Source: Coleophoma eucalyptorum
Lineage: Eukaryota > Ascomycota > Leotiomycetes > Helotiales > Dermateaceae
DNA: 64,000 nt
Assembly (NCBI GenBank): GCA_026120035.1
Contig: JALRME010000008.1
Coordinates: forward strand, 434,001 to 498,000
Reading direction: 5' to 3'
The notes under the pieces are model-generated. The model did not search any database and was not told the origin of the DNA. It was given only the letters and a program-made list of their open reading frames with translations. Position numbers and translations under genes: made by a program. Shown here piece by piece: positions 1 through 11,632 of the stretch (position 1 is its first letter; each line of letters opens with the position of its first letter).

Positions 1-485
1 CTGTATTGATATCAGTAAGTGGGATTCGCGATAACTAAACTACCCCGCACCCATCCAGCTTCAGGTCAACGGCGGCGGTGAAGCTGGTAGGAACAAGAGT
101 GCTCCACAAAAGATAGCCATCTTACTGGGAACCCCAACCTTCTTTATAGTACGAGGGCTTGTAGAACATGTCAGGTGTATCTTTCATAGTAATCAAAATA
201 CTGTATTTGATAGATAAGGATATGCGAACCGGGGGCTTGGTAGACCTCATCCTCCAGACTGATCCACTTTGGGGTTCTTGGCGATATCGAAGTGAACTAG
301 AAGACGCATATTCGGAAGGCATGTCGGAAGATCCCTATCTTCAGAGTTAATGGCCACGTCAATACATGTCCGAAGTCCCGAAGTCCGAAGTTGTAGCTAT
401 ATAAGAGTAATGAAAGACAATCGTGAAACCTAGATTTTTGACCCTGTAGTCTACTCATAGGCAGTTATCATAGCCAATTACAAAC
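1..485. other. Intergenic, left edge
   Basis: No convincing gene is seen. Short overlapping frames on both strands have no recognisable motif. The right end must hold the promoter of the deaminase-like gene that starts at 486. Confidence 0.5.
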
Positions 486-1481
486 ATGCAGCTCTCCACG
501 ATAGTCCTCTTGTTGAGCGCAGCTTCAGGTTGCATAGCCCATTTCACGATCCCAAATGATGACCAGGACATGTCTGGCTTGACAGTGAACAATATTCCCT
601 GGGAGAAGCGTGTCCAGTATATGCGCAAGGTAATACGCCCGCTCATGAAATTGTTGGCCTCTGCTCATTTCAAAACTAGACCAATGAAGCGTTATACCGA
701 CAGAGCGGACCGTAAGTACTGGGGGTTTCTCGAATAATCGGAAGACTAAACAATACTAATATCAGTAGATGCCCCTTTGCTTCCTTTGGTGCCATTATTG
801 TGAATCACACCTCGGACGAGGTTGTATGTGAAGGCGCCAATTTCCGAACTGGAGATCCTACGAGTTAGTACCCATGGTTCGGTGTAGACTATAATGGCTC
901 ATGTATACTAATGGGTTGGATAGTTCACGGAGAGATCTCAGCTATCAACGCGTGCACGGCTGTTTTTGCTGAGCAGGGCATGACACCTACGTAAGTGATT
1001 GTCTTGTCACGGCTCACATCGAATATGGTGCTGATCAGTTGTAGGGAGATTTACGCAGCCTGGGGTGAACTGTCCCTCTACACCAACGCTGAGTCTTGCC
1101 CTATGTGCGCCAGTGCCATACGGTGGTCAGGTTTCAAAGGTATGTAGTCTTATCGGTTCTGTTAACCTTAGAATTTTAAGGGAAATTTGATAGCTGACTT
1201 ATTTCCGCCCCCAATATACAGAGTATATCTACGGCACGACAATTCAGCACAACTACAATGTTGGTTGGGGTGTCATGACTCTGAGTAGCTATGATGTCTT
1301 CCAGCAGTCGCGGCAGCTTCCAGGCTATCAGACAATGATGCTTGGCAAAATTCTCACGAACGAGACTGACCCTCTGTTCTCATGGCAGTACAACGCAAGT
1401 GCACCTTGTCCCAATGGCTGTTTCCGGGTCCCTAGTGCTTCCAGAGGTGGTACTACATGCTCCAACACAACTTCCTCCTAG
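486..1481 (+). CDS. Secreted cytidine/deoxycytidylate deaminase-like protein
   Basis: Five exons are inferred: 486-715, 769-863, 924-990, 1045-1139 and 1222-1481, giving 248 aa. All introns are 53-82 nt with GT-AG ends. The N-terminus (MQLSTIVLLLSAASGCIA) reads as a signal peptide, so the protein is probably secreted. The zinc-deaminase signature is split over exons: HGEISAINAC supplies the His ligand and catalytic Glu (HGE where HAE is usual), and ESCPMCASAIRWSG supplies the PCxxC-type Cys pair with an S before CPMC. This is the CMP/dCMP and guanine deaminase fold; the substrate cannot be read from sequence. The intron 1 donor was set to GTACTG at 716 because only that phase gives the CPFASFGAII segment in frame. 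An extracellular member is unusual, since characterised relatives are mostly cytosolic nucleobase or nucleoside enzymes. Confidence 0.8.
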
Positions 1482-1570
1482 GAGAGACAACGTACAAACC
1501 ATTTAGCGGATGCTCCGTAGTCATCAATTATGCCATTATATATATTTATATCACAGAAAGACAGCCTCTA

Positions 1571-3149
1571 TTACAACTCCTTTTTCTTTTCTTGCTCTTC
1601 CACCGATGCTTTCAACAGTGCAAGATACTGATCCTGTTTCGCTTTTCTTTCCGCACGACGATCCGACTCTTTGTTCAAGGCTTCCAGTTCCGCTTTCCAA
1701 TAATCGTCAGTCGGAGGTTCTTCGCCTGGCGGTGCCCAATCAAATGGAATAATCTCCAGGTCCAGGGACATGAAGATGGGTTTCCATTGCTTACTATCTA
1801 CTAATTTCGAGTTTGAGACGCTGCGACCAGCTTCAACGCGGCCGTCATCAAGAACAGTATCCCAGGCATTTCGGATGCCAGTGTGGGATGTGGCTAAGGG
1901 TACCCATCCCAGTGGACTTGGGGGATGATCTTTCAAATACGAGACTTTGCGATCGCGCTTTCGGCGCCACTCGTTATATATTATTGTCGCCTCATCTTCC
2001 TGCTCCGACGTGAGGACGAGCTTGAAGCCACCGCCCGTCCTCCCAATTTCATCACGCGTATTGGCCGTGCCAATCTCCTCGCCCGGCTTCGCACCAGCTT
2101 CTCCAAATGAATTTGTTGCAATCAAGGGTGTCATAAATGTAGTATCGCTAGCATCTTCCCAACGCTCGGGCTTCCTGGGTTCTATAACAAGTTCATGCCA
2201 ATGACTGCTGAGAGCATTTAGGCGCTTCTGGATGGAGAATGGCTCCTTAGCAATGGGGTTACGTGCGCTTGTCCTACGATCAGCAGCCGCAAATACAGTT
2301 TGACGTATGTCCGTCTCTTCGTATACTCTCCAGGAGAGGTCGGTCCGGGTTTCCAAGCTACGAATCATGTTTGAAAATAGCTGATAGTCATCCTCAGGTA
2401 GTGTGGTTGGAGTCAATTGACGCAGTATATGGCTCATATAGACCACTGCCAATATTGTTAGCGTGATTAAAAAGCATATAACTTCTAAACATACATTCTC
2501 GAAGAACTATATCCTGCTCAGGAAGAAAATCGCGGCGATAGGGGTTCACTCTGGCAAGGTCGGCTGTGGTGAACTCGGTATTGCTAGATTCTTGAATTGA
2601 TGCTATTTCCTCACTAACAACTGTAGCAATGTCGCTCATTATTCCAAGTACGTAAAGAATGATTACAGCCCACTGGATATATCGGAACGGCCAGCTCTCA
2701 ACCAAAGATGTGAGAAGGTTGTCGTCAGCGTTTTTGTCCACTTCGACGTCGCCGAGCTGCATGCGCATCTCATCATATTCGCGTTTCGTCTTCTCGTGCT
2801 CTTCTCGAGTGAACCATTCGAGTACATAATACAGCTGTGCCAGAACTACATCGAATACAATCCAGGCCAGAATGACCATGTTGAACAAGTCCATAGCCGG
2901 GGACTCTAGTGCCTGTCCTAGAGGCCCATATTTACCAGGCTCATTGAAAGCCTCCATGAGGAAGCGATCGATAGGGTCCATGGTATATTTTCCGACAAGA
3001 GCCTCTACTCCCCAGAGCAAGGGCATCAAGACGAAAAGTATCTGCCGTATACTGCTGATGGTCCGGTAGATGTGGCTGGCGATGACTCGTCCAATGAGCC
3101 CATCGTCCTCGAGGGATTTGCGCACGGCCCGGAAAATTCGAACTACCAT
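1571..3149 (-). CDS. Fungal membrane protein of unknown function
   Basis: Two exons, 3149-2495 and 2445-1571, are joined by a 49-nt intron (2446-2494; donor GTATGT, branch GCTAAC, acceptor GGCAG) into a 509-aa protein. I do not recognise the family. Three hydrophobic helices are visible near residues 35-52, 88-108 and 156-177, separated by a charged EEHEKTKREYDEMR stretch. The C-terminal ~300 residues are soluble in character and end in a Lys/Glu-rich probable coiled coil (RRAERKAKQDQ... EEQEKKKEL). It is transcribed towards the deaminase gene (convergent, about 90 bp apart). Coding status is well supported by length, clean splice sites and continuous frame; function is not assigned. Confidence 0.75.
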
Positions 3150-4324
3150 GACTGCAGTCTTGTTGGAGCAATGTGATGTTAATGGGCCAACATGGAGATA
3201 TATTTGTAGCTATCAGAGCAGGGGAAATGGTGCTAATAAGGCGCTGGGCTGGGCTAGAATCGAGACATCTAACTACTTGGGGCCTAGGGCGAGTGGTTCC
3301 AAGCGAAGTTCGTTTTCATCCGAGTGCTAGAAGCATTGCCCTACTCGTTGACATTGGGTCAGTTAAGAAGAGGCTCCTGTTAGTATCAAAGGCAACCGTT
3401 GTGTCATAGGGCTGCAGAATGCTTGATTAGTACTACAATAAATGAATGGCCAAGGCAACAGCACCAAAAGGGAACAGTAAACGGCCTTCCATCCAAACAC
3501 AGAAACATCACCGTCAGTCCCACTCGTTTCTAATCTAGCAAAACACGATCGAACTAACAGGTTCTGACTCATGGTGCTCTGGTGTTTTTATGCAGCTCGC
3601 GTATGCAGGTGCAGGTCATATCGATACATCGCTTTCGAAGCACTTATTGGTGTCTTCAATGCCTTTGCAGCCTACAAGGCTACCTTGTTACCTTAGCTTT
3701 GAGTGGCCAATTGAATTTGAACGTAGTGTCTTTAATGTTAGTGCATAATTGGTGAAACAAATAAGTGGGCGCATATGAACCAGTTGTAGGCTATGTAGAG
3801 TAGCTGAGTATTAGTTTACTTGTTGGATATAGTATACCAATTTACAACCATTTGTTTGTATATTTCATATAGCATCGTTTTGAAGGTTGCGATTCTACCA
3901 GTGTCAATTCTATTTGATACACAGTGGTAGTCGAAATCCAATACCTCGCTATCTTATTAGAATTAATCGCTCTGTTTAGAGGCTTTTCAATGTAGCGATT
4001 GGTCATAAGTAACGAAGTAGAATATAGTAAGAAACGACTGAGTATAATAGGCGGACACATAGGCAATTAGTATCATATTAAGGTTAAATCCAGAGTAATT
4101 CAAGAATGAGAGGATGAAAGAGTTCCCAAAAAGATTGAAGGCTGTCTATTTTATATACAATGTAGTCAGGTGACATCCCCTGCAGCACAAGTGATAAACT
4201 CTCAATTTAACTGCCCAACTCTAGAGCATATTGCAATTTAATCAACCAAAAACGCCATCATATGCCGACAAATTTCAGCTGTTAGAAAACAAGGTGATAA
4301 GCATGCTCTATATGAGCCCAGAAT
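3150..4324. other. Intergenic, 1.2 kb
   Basis: Upstream of the membrane-protein gene and downstream of the NTF2-like gene. AT-rich from about 3700 onward. Only short frames without motifs on both strands; no repeat or RNA gene recognised. Confidence 0.5.
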
Positions 4325-4908
4325 TTATAGATTGACCGTTTGACCAAGCTGCGTTGCAAGGAGGACCCAGTCAGCGCTCGAAGTCGCGTTGTAAATAAGT
4401 CGGGATTTGAGGTTGACTTGGAGAATCTCAATTCCTTCAAGGAAGATGTGCTTGCCAGCGGGGACATTTCTATGCCGGGTTAGCATAACTGTATGCGTTG
4501 GGGGAAAATGCAAGAAGAGACGTACGGTGCGCTGCTAGTAGAGACAGCGGTATAACTCCAGCGCGTTGCGATGGTATCGCAATTGTGAAATGCAGTTTCA
4601 GGAGATTGAAGTACATTGGTAACAAAAGGATCCACATATGTAGCCGAATCGTACAAGGCGTCAAGTCCGACAGTAGCGGGCCCATAGGTGCCATCAAAAC
4701 TAACGACATCCTTCGTAACGAGATTGTTTAACTGGGACTTCTTGGTCAAGTAGCCAGTACCCCAGATTGCCAACCACCGTTTGGCGATGTTATAAGCTTC
4801 TTGGTCAGACAGACATTGTGTTTGTGCTTCCGAGTAATCTGTAGGTTGTGGAAGGGCGAAGGCAGCTGAGGCAAGCAAAGGAACGAGGAAGGAAGAGAAT
4901 GAAACCAT
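4325..4908 (-). CDS. Secreted NTF2-like (SnoaL-type) domain protein
   Basis: Two exons, 4908-4526 and 4469-4325, flank a 56-nt intron (donor GTACGT, branch GCTAAC, acceptor CATAG), giving 175 aa. Residues 1-19 (MVSFSSFLVPLLASAAFAL) form a signal peptide. The mature part has the pattern of small fungal NTF2-like proteins: an N-terminal helix with a WLAIW motif, a strand DVVSFDGTYG, the HNCDTIATRWSYTA core, and a C-terminal sheet ending in DWVLLATQLG. Such alpha+beta cones bind small ligands or act as isomerases/cyclases; this one has no assigned substrate. It stands alone, with about 750 bp upstream free of genes. Confidence 0.8.
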
Positions 4909-5663
4909 TTTGCTCTTTTACTGATCGAAAAGTTATACGATAGGAGTACTGGAAAAGGTTTTTTTTACAGGAACAGCCGGCTTATATTTGCAATGTATGC
5001 TCTTTAACTATTAAGAGAGTGATGCTGTAGAAGTGATTGGAAAATCCCATTGACGGAAATCCTCAGCATTATATACTGAAGTCGATGGCACGCGCTAGAT
5101 CTTGAGACATTCCTGTCTTTAACGTATATAGAAGCTGTGACTGGCTGGCTGAGCTAGAGCGGAGATCTGATCAAGCTGATCAGGACCTTGGAACGATCCA
5201 GAAACTTCCCTTAAGCAGTAGCCTTCAATTCTAAGCATCTGACCATGTCCTTACTCCTTGCCCTTACTCTTTTCTTTCAGTAGCCAAGACGGCCCTGCAT
5301 AAGGGTGTCAGTTGAGGATTGTCGTACCTCGTAAGGGTTGCATATGTGTGGATCATAGGCGAGCCAAGACAAGCTAAATGGAACTTTTCGATTTATAGCA
5401 ACGTCGTTTCGCGCATGGCCAATCACCACAACCGATTCAACTATATACATCCCATCCGCTAATGGCTTCTAGCCCCGGGCGCGCCGAAGACTACCTTAGG
5501 GATCTTAGATCCTCTCCAAAAAGTTATTTTGGTCACAATGGCTGGTCTAAATTATCAGGGCGTTACTTTAGGTAAGACTATAGTATGAGTTCGTTGGCAA
5601 GGTGTATCTGATAATATAGATCGGGCGCCACAATTGCCATGTGTCGATGTTCCTGAACCTTGG
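4909..5663. other. Intergenic, 0.75 kb
   Basis: Promoter side of the NTF2-like gene and 3' side of the Dabb gene. I see no open frame with a motif and no clear repeats. Confidence 0.45.
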
Positions 5664-6279
5664 TTATGTGGAGAACTTGCGACGTCCTACCATACAACAG
5701 AAGAACAAAACATAGAATAATAGACAAGTTCCATTATTTGCAATGTATGGTAGACAAAACGATGCTAGGTTAAAATTCAAAATCATACGCCAAGGTTTCA
5801 TCGCACAACTGCTCCCTGATCTTATGGACTCTATTTCATAAGTTAGTATATTCCTTGTATCCCTCGCGATGTCATAGACAGCATACTCTAGGTGAGCGGG
5901 ATGCTCCGCATAGCTTAGGACGTCTTCCCGCTTTTCCAAAATGGCTACAAGCCCCATATCATATCCCTTGGCTCTTATTGCCGTCTCGGGAAGAGGTGGG
6001 TTTGCGTGGAACTCAAGCAAACCTGTAGATAATCGGGACTAATTAGTGTGTGCTGTAGGTAAGCATGAGGTTTGACTTACCAGGAATCTTCCCAACCATC
6101 TGTGACCCTAGTTTTATCCATCCTTCCAATTGCTCCTTGGAGACATTGGGTTTGAGTTTGAAAAGGACTATTTTTGCGCTGCGATCAAAATCTGCGAGGA
6201 TAGTTGGGTGGAGATGATTTACCAATGTGATAAATAGGCATTTTCTGATCAGATTATTTATGAGGTCGCTGGGGGGCAA
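5664..6279 (-). CDS. Stress-responsive A/B-barrel (Dabb) domain protein
   Basis: Two exons, 6279-6081 and 6022-5664, are joined across a 58-nt intron (donor GTAAGT, acceptor CTACAG). The Dabb core is clear: KIVLFKLKPNVSKEQLEGW, then KIPGLLEFHANP, GYDMGLVAILEKREDVLSYAEHP and HLEYAVYD..RNILTYEIE. Dabb proteins are small dimeric barrels, from heat-stable plant proteins to polyketide cyclases such as olivetolic acid cyclase. The family is usually about 100-110 aa, whereas this model gives 185 aa. Both ends are therefore uncertain: the first 35 residues may contain a further short intron, and the last 40 residues after YEIE look unlike the family. Confidence 0.65.
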
Positions 6280-6977
6280 AGTTTTGTTAGATTCCAGTTC
6301 GGTTAAGGGTACTTGTTCTTCATAAAGATGGGTAGTCTCTAGTAATATATATATCTGGAAATGGCCGAGTCATCACCGCGGGGCAAGGAAAAGTGTTACC
6401 CCGCTAAGAGACATCGGCCGCTTTCCGAGCGGAGGGAAACCCGCTTTACAACCCATGCTTATACCCTCTGCTGTAGGTTACACATAACCAACGCTAATAG
6501 GGTTCTTAATACTATACTGCATATCTTTGCACATATAACGATATTTCGATATTCGTCATGATGCATACATGAGCTTTAGTAGAGGACCACATGAGTAAGA
6601 AGAGGTATTTGACCTCTTTTGTTTGCTTTTTTCAAAGACTGGTTTCTACACCAGTCTCCGTTTAACGGTCAATGATATGGCAAAGATGAAAAGATGGTGG
6701 AAATATATATGTGCAGAAAATTCCAGTTATAAAGGTGTAATGAAGTAACGATGTATAGCACATGAAGGAGTACTCTCAAGGTGCGGCTGCTGTGGAGAGT
6801 GGGGTAGCAGCTGATTTGTGTCGCAACCATCGGCAAGCACCATGAATAATGCTTCGCCATCTGCGAGGAAATCGTTCAGTTTGATAACCCTTTAATACTC
6901 TTTAATTGCTTGCGTTATTCATTGTCTCAGTGATCTAATAACTTATTAGGCTTCTACGCTAGCCACCAATAACACAC
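6280..6977. promoter_or_regulatory. Divergent intergenic region, Dabb gene / Zn2Cys6 regulator
   Basis: Shared upstream region of the leftward Dabb gene and the rightward regulator. A GC-rich island holds an inverted repeat GCGGGG / CCCCGC (about 6378-6404), which fits CreA-like SYGGRG sites, and one copy of GGCCGAGTCA at 6363-6372, close to the element repeated in the 52-62 kb cluster. No gene is seen. Confidence 0.4.
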
Positions 6978-9435
6978 ATGGCAGAAGATGGCAGCAGTGA
7001 TCTGCAGTCAAGACCCCGCCCAGATCGATCAACTCGTAAATACGGTTTTGCTTGCGCAAATTGTCGAAGACGCAAGGCAAGATGTGATGGACGTATGCCC
7101 AAGTGTGGCCGATGTGCATCAAGCAATGAAAATTGCCATTTCGATAAGTAGGATATTCTGGCGATGAGTGCATATTCATCTCGGAACTCACGGATGGGCC
7201 GCAGAGCACCCTCGATCGCCTTTGCCATAGTACTACAAGATCGAATTGCCTCATTGGATGCTCTACTTGAGCGTCTTAGAGGGGCTAATGATACTGAACG
7301 TTTACGGATACTTGAAGAGCATTTCGGGCAGGTAAATGGTGGCGTCGCAGCTGATACAACAGCCGATAATGTTGACGAAGCGCGTCGAAACCCATTAACG
7401 CATTCTGAGGCATCAGTACAAGATGACTGGATACAGATCTTGAAGGAAACTTCAGTTGATGAACATGGTCGAGTATGCTTCTACGGTTCCACGAGCTTAT
7501 TCCAAACACAGGTTGGACAAGATGCACTTGGCCGTCAAGACATCATCGGGGAATCTGTAGCGATAGCTCAGCAACCGACAGACTCAAGCTCAGTCTCTGT
7601 GTTATTCAATGATCTTCTCTCACATAACATCACCATATCACAAAGCACCAGCATAGGACGTGATGGTGAAACATCAATAAATACAGAATATAGGTCACCC
7701 GTATGCCAAGAATTGTTGGAGGTTTATTGGTGCTGGCCTCATCATCTTCACCTTGTGCTTTGTCAGAAACTCTTCATGCGTATATTCTGATTGTTGTCTT
7801 CGTTGGCATAACTGCTAATATATGTTGTAGGTGACGTTGCTACTTATGGCCCATACGTTACACCATTCCTGTTTTATGCCGTTCTGGCACAAGCTGCACG
7901 CTACTCGGATCGACCAGAAGCGCCAAAAACTGGCCAGCACTATGCAGACCGAGCATTAGAATCACTCGCTGCTGAAATTGACAAGGGAAGCTCTATTCCC
8001 ACGATTCAAGGTCTGTTGATCTTCTCTGCAAGGGAATGTGGATGTGGGAGAACGTCACAGGGTTGGCTATACTCTGGCATGGCCTTTCGAATGATGAGAG
8101 ATTTGGGTATCCACATACACCCACGACAGATTAAGCATCTTATTGGGCAGTTCACCCTCGAAGAAATAGCATTACGACAGCAGGTTTTCTGGAGTTGTTA
8201 TACGTGGGACAAAACCATGAGCCTGTGCTTAGGACGGCCTCCGAGTATACATGATAGAGTCCCTGTTTTAAGTGCCGATTCTTTGCTCGATGGTACTCAA
8301 GCCGAAGAGGAGATCTGGAAGCCGAAGTTTACTACATTTGCTGCAGTAGAAATTGGAGTTTCTCAAAAGGCTAGCACGACGACTCGGTTCATAGCTTATT
8401 GTAGCTTATGTGTGGTTTGTTTCTCAACAATACTTTGATTTGATGGGTTTTAACTCATTCAGATCCTAGACGAGGTGCTGGAAACTTTGTACTCCAGCGG
8501 ACATGCGCCACAACCTCAAATGCTTCAGTTTCTTGACAAAACTATCCAAAAATTGGATAGATGGAAGCTTGAGCTCCCACCACAAGTGCACGCTGGTCAG
8601 GATACAACTTTTATTTCATGTCCACCACTACACGTTCTCCTTTTACAGTAAGACTATTTCAAATATCTGCGACTTTGGCAATACTAAATCTCACATCTGC
8701 CCCACCTAATATCTGTATAGTCTATCATACCATGCGACAATAATTCTCCTCTGTCGCCCCTATCGATCGACGCAGAAGCGAGCTCAGACGATGGCAACAG
8801 CAGCTGCACAAGCCATAGACCATTTGCTAATGCTCCATATTCGACGATTTGGATTTCGAGTAATTACATATCTCGAAAGCTATACAGTCTTCGTGGCCAG
8901 TACTGTTAATATCCTTGATATGAAAGACAAGATTGATGAAGAAAGTGCGCGGGCACGGCTTGCATTAAACTTAGAAATTCTGAGGAATGCAACGAGTACA
9001 CCCTCGAATGCGAGATGTGTAAAAATAATTGAGCAGCTAATCTTAGGCGTTAAGGTGCAAGGCGGGGAAGTCCAATCTCAAGCCACTGAATCCTCCCCTC
9101 AGTCAACAATAGGCAATGATGGATCGCAGAGCAACCTCCAAGGTGGAAACTACCCGCAGTCTGCACACCAGGCACAGGAACAGATGGCATGTACCAATGT
9201 GGAAGGCGAAGGATATTTGCCATTGTATCAGCAGGATTATACTCCAAGTAGTAATAACCCCCAGATAGGTCTCCAACTACACATGAATTCTGAGGTGGAA
9301 AAGCCCCTTCGATGGCTTTCGGACAATGTAAGCAGCAACTTCGAATGGATGATGACTGGAAATGAGCTTCCGAACTTGAGCGACCTTGCATTTTCCACGT
9401 GGAACATGGATGAAGCAGATCATGGCATGATTTAA
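6978..9435 (+). CDS. Zn2Cys6 transcription factor with fungal_trans domain (NirA-type)
   Basis: Five exons: 6978-7147, 7205-7779, 7831-8414, 8463-8647, 8721-9435; 742 aa. The Zn2Cys6 cluster lies at about residues 28-55 (CANCRRRKARCDG..CGRC), followed by a short helix IASLDALLERLR that may dimerise. The middle homology region has LLIFSARECGCGRTSQGW, MRDLGIHI and QQVFWSCYTWDKTMSLCLGRPP, typical of the fungal_trans domain in the NirA/XlnR-like group. The first intron interrupts the gene just after the zinc cluster, as is common in this family. Nuclear DNA-binding regulator; the target pathway is not known. Its position next to amidohydrolase, dehydrogenase, hydrolase and transporter genes suggests it could be their pathway regulator (inference). 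The long C-terminal tail is Gln/Ser-rich. Confidence 0.88.
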
Positions 9436-9559
9436 AGTCTTATTCAAGAAGCTAAGCAAATACATGGACAGAATTTGATCATAGATACTATCTACAGAGC
9501 TGATGAGCCTGTCATATGATAAATGTATCTACTAAATACAAACTAAGCAAATGCATAGG

Positions 9560-11074
9560 TCACAAACCTTTAACCACCACTTCTGGCGCGACATGTCCAT
9601 TTCCAATCCCATGACTAGTCGTGGTTGCGTTTACTTGTTTCGGCTCCACGTTCATCTCATTTTCTTCTGTTGGCCACACTGCCATCTTCTTCTTTCCTAG
9701 CAAGACCTGTTTATTCACTTGAATTATATCTGCTCCTCGAGGGATCTCCGCTGCCTCCTCACTGTTCTTATGAATATGTCCATTGATTACAATGGCATGA
9801 AGATTTTCTGTCCGCTGGAAGAGGCTTAGATCTTCTAACGGGTCACCATTAACTAATATCACGTCAGCATAGTAGCCCGGAAGGACCTTGCCCAACACGT
9901 CTGGATGCCCCATGATCTCTCCACCTAAGGCAGTCGCTGCTACAATGCTCTCCATTGGGGTGAAGCCAAACATGTTTACAAAATGCACCAGGTCTCGTGC
10001 ATAGGTACCATGCGGTGCCCACGCAAATCCGTAATCGCCTCCAGGTAGGATTCGAATCCCTTTCGCGTGCATCTTTTGCATAGCGATGGCTGCGGTATCA
10101 ACCTCACGCTTCAGACCCTTCTTGATAGCCATCTCCGGCGTAAGACCGTAAGGGATCGCCTCGCCCGTTGCGGATGTCCATGGAAAATTAATGGCTGGGG
10201 ACACAAAGCAGCTGTCCTTGAGCTTCTCCAACATCTCGATAGCTTCATCATCAGCAAAGGAAGCATGATATATTACATCAACACCCGCAATGCAGCACTT
10301 TTTTACGGCTTCGTTGCTACGTGCGTGTGCGCATATGCGCTTTCCACGAGAATGTGCCTCTTCCACCGCAGCATTGGTCTCATCCTGCGTGAAATATGTT
10401 TCTTCTGAACGCATGGTGTCGTGAATCTCATCACCTGTCATGCTCAGCTTTAAGTTGTCCACTCCAAGTGAGCAAAACTCCCGCACAACCTTTCGCATAC
10501 CGTCGGGACCATCGGCAAACTTTGTAATACTGGGCACGATGGCGCCTCCCGTGGTGGAGATTTCTTGACCATTGGCGAGGATTCTAGGGCCGGGGATCAA
10601 GCCGGCTTTAATAGCGTCCCTAACCACGACGTCGAGACGAGGTTGTGCTGCGGCGGCACCGAAACACATTGTATAACCGCAATCAAGGTACATGCGGGCA
10701 GATTTAGCGGTGTGGAGGACGTGCTCTTCGAGGGGAAGACTGGTGAGGCCGTCAAGAGTTGGAGAATTATTCCAGCTCAGATGAGTGTGAGAATCTGTCA
10801 AACCAGACATGAGCGTTTTCCTTCCTTGACCATCAATCGTTAAGGCCTTGTCGTCTAGTCGTTGTTCGTCAACTTTACCAACCTGCGTGATCCATTCACC
10901 CTCGATCAAGACGTCACCAAGATAAGGCTCCTGGCCGGTAGAGTCGAGAATTCTGACATTCTTGAACAAGATCTGTTTGGCATCTTTTGACTTGTGATTG
11001 TTGATGGTGATATCTGCAGGAAGAGGTCGACCTTTTGGGTCACCTGATGTAGGCATGTTGGTTGGAGCTGGCAT
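9560..11074 (-). CDS. Metal-dependent amidohydrolase (imidazolonepropionase-related)
   Basis: Single exon of 504 aa; the ATG at 11074 (MPAPTNMPTSG) is chosen because the open frame upstream begins only with TTG. Amidohydrolase-superfamily landmarks are present in order: DSHTHLSW (HxH metal ligands), ICAHARSNEAVKKC (His), VIYHASFADDE (His) and ILPGGDYGFAWAPHGT (metal Asp), with the C-terminal composite sheet GYYADVILVNGDPLEDL. This is the COG1228 branch, which holds imidazolonepropionases, prolidase-like enzymes and fungal ochratoxin-type amidases, so it probably hydrolyses a cyclic or linear amide. Probably cytosolic, as no signal peptide is seen. It diverges from the dehydrogenase at 11633, and a shared promoter suggests co-expression. 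Exact substrate is unknown. Confidence 0.88.
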   Translation of the reverse strand: MPAPTNMPTSGDPKGRPLPADITINNHKSKDAKQILFKNVRILDSTGQEPYLGDVLIEGEWITQVGKVDEQRLDDKALTIDGQGRKTLMSGLTDSHTHLSWNNSPTLDGLTSLPLEEHVLHTAKSARMYLDCGYTMCFGAAAAQPRLDVVVRDAIKAGLIPGPRILANGQEISTTGGAIVPSITKFADGPDGMRKVVREFCSLGVDNLKLSMTGDEIHDTMRSEETYFTQDETNAAVEEAHSRGKRICAHARSNEAVKKCCIAGVDVIYHASFADDEAIEMLEKLKDSCFVSPAINFPWTSATGEAIPYGLTPEMAIKKGLKREVDTAAIAMQKMHAKGIRILPGGDYGFAWAPHGTYARDLVHFVNMFGFTPMESIVAATALGGEIMGHPDVLGKVLPGYYADVILVNGDPLEDLSLFQRTENLHAIVINGHIHKNSEEAAEIPRGADIIQVNKQVLLGKKKMAVWPTEENEMNVEPKQVNATTTSHGIGNGHVAPEVVVKGL

Positions 11075-11632
11075 GATATATAATTGAGGATGAGATGAAA
11101 CTGAATTGGGCCCAGATAATAACACTGCATGCCCCCCTTTTAAGAACAATCATCTTTGGAGGTATGATGAAAATGGCTGAACTACTGCATCCTTACTCGT
11201 CAAGCTCTGCACATCCGCAATACGCAGAGCTTTGGCTGCGGAGAGACTCCGGGGTACATGTTTACCCCGCAGAGGTTGGTTTCGAACATTGGCTTCAGCC
11301 AGACATACTGCAGCGAAGGGATTCCTACCAGCATATGCAATGCTACTAGTCCACAGCTTAGAAAGCTATGTGAGCCGTGCAGCATAATAAGTAGTCGTCA
11401 ATTTAATTTATCTGTCTGTAATAAAATCTCCGTAATTTTTCCTAGGGATATTATAGGCCTTTTATCTTAGATACAGAGAATAATAAGCACACCCAGCGGA
11501 GAGATGCCGACATAGTCATAGCCGGATTCAGTAGCTTCAGTCGTGATAAAAGAGGAATCCCATTCCATTTGCCATCTTATCTCCATTGAATTTTGAAGAC
11601 CATTGTATCTAGCTCTCCCTGTCTCATCAGCA
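11075..11632. promoter_or_regulatory. Divergent promoter, amidohydrolase / dehydrogenase
   Basis: A 558-bp region between two divergent enzyme genes. It holds nested CGG palindromes at 11236-11272 (listed separately) and is otherwise AT-rich near both gene starts. No open frame has any recognisable motif. Confidence 0.5.
11236..11272. promoter_or_regulatory. Nested CGG-type palindromes, candidate Zn2Cys6 operator
   Basis: Two adjoining inverted repeats are seen directly: CGGAG-AGA-CTCCG (11239-11251, a CGG-N7-CCG arrangement) and CGGGGTA / TACCCCG (11250-11269). Outer CTGCGG and CCGCAG also pair. Zn2Cys6 proteins bind CGG triplets in such arrangements (established). Assignment to the regulator at 6978 is inference. 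Confidence 0.45.

Noticed and set aside
1457..2466. Several plus-strand frames opposite the membrane-protein gene
   Set aside because: Shadow frames of the minus-strand exons; no motifs.
3363..3572. Small minus-strand protein frame
   Set aside because: No motif, no splice support and no conserved-looking composition.
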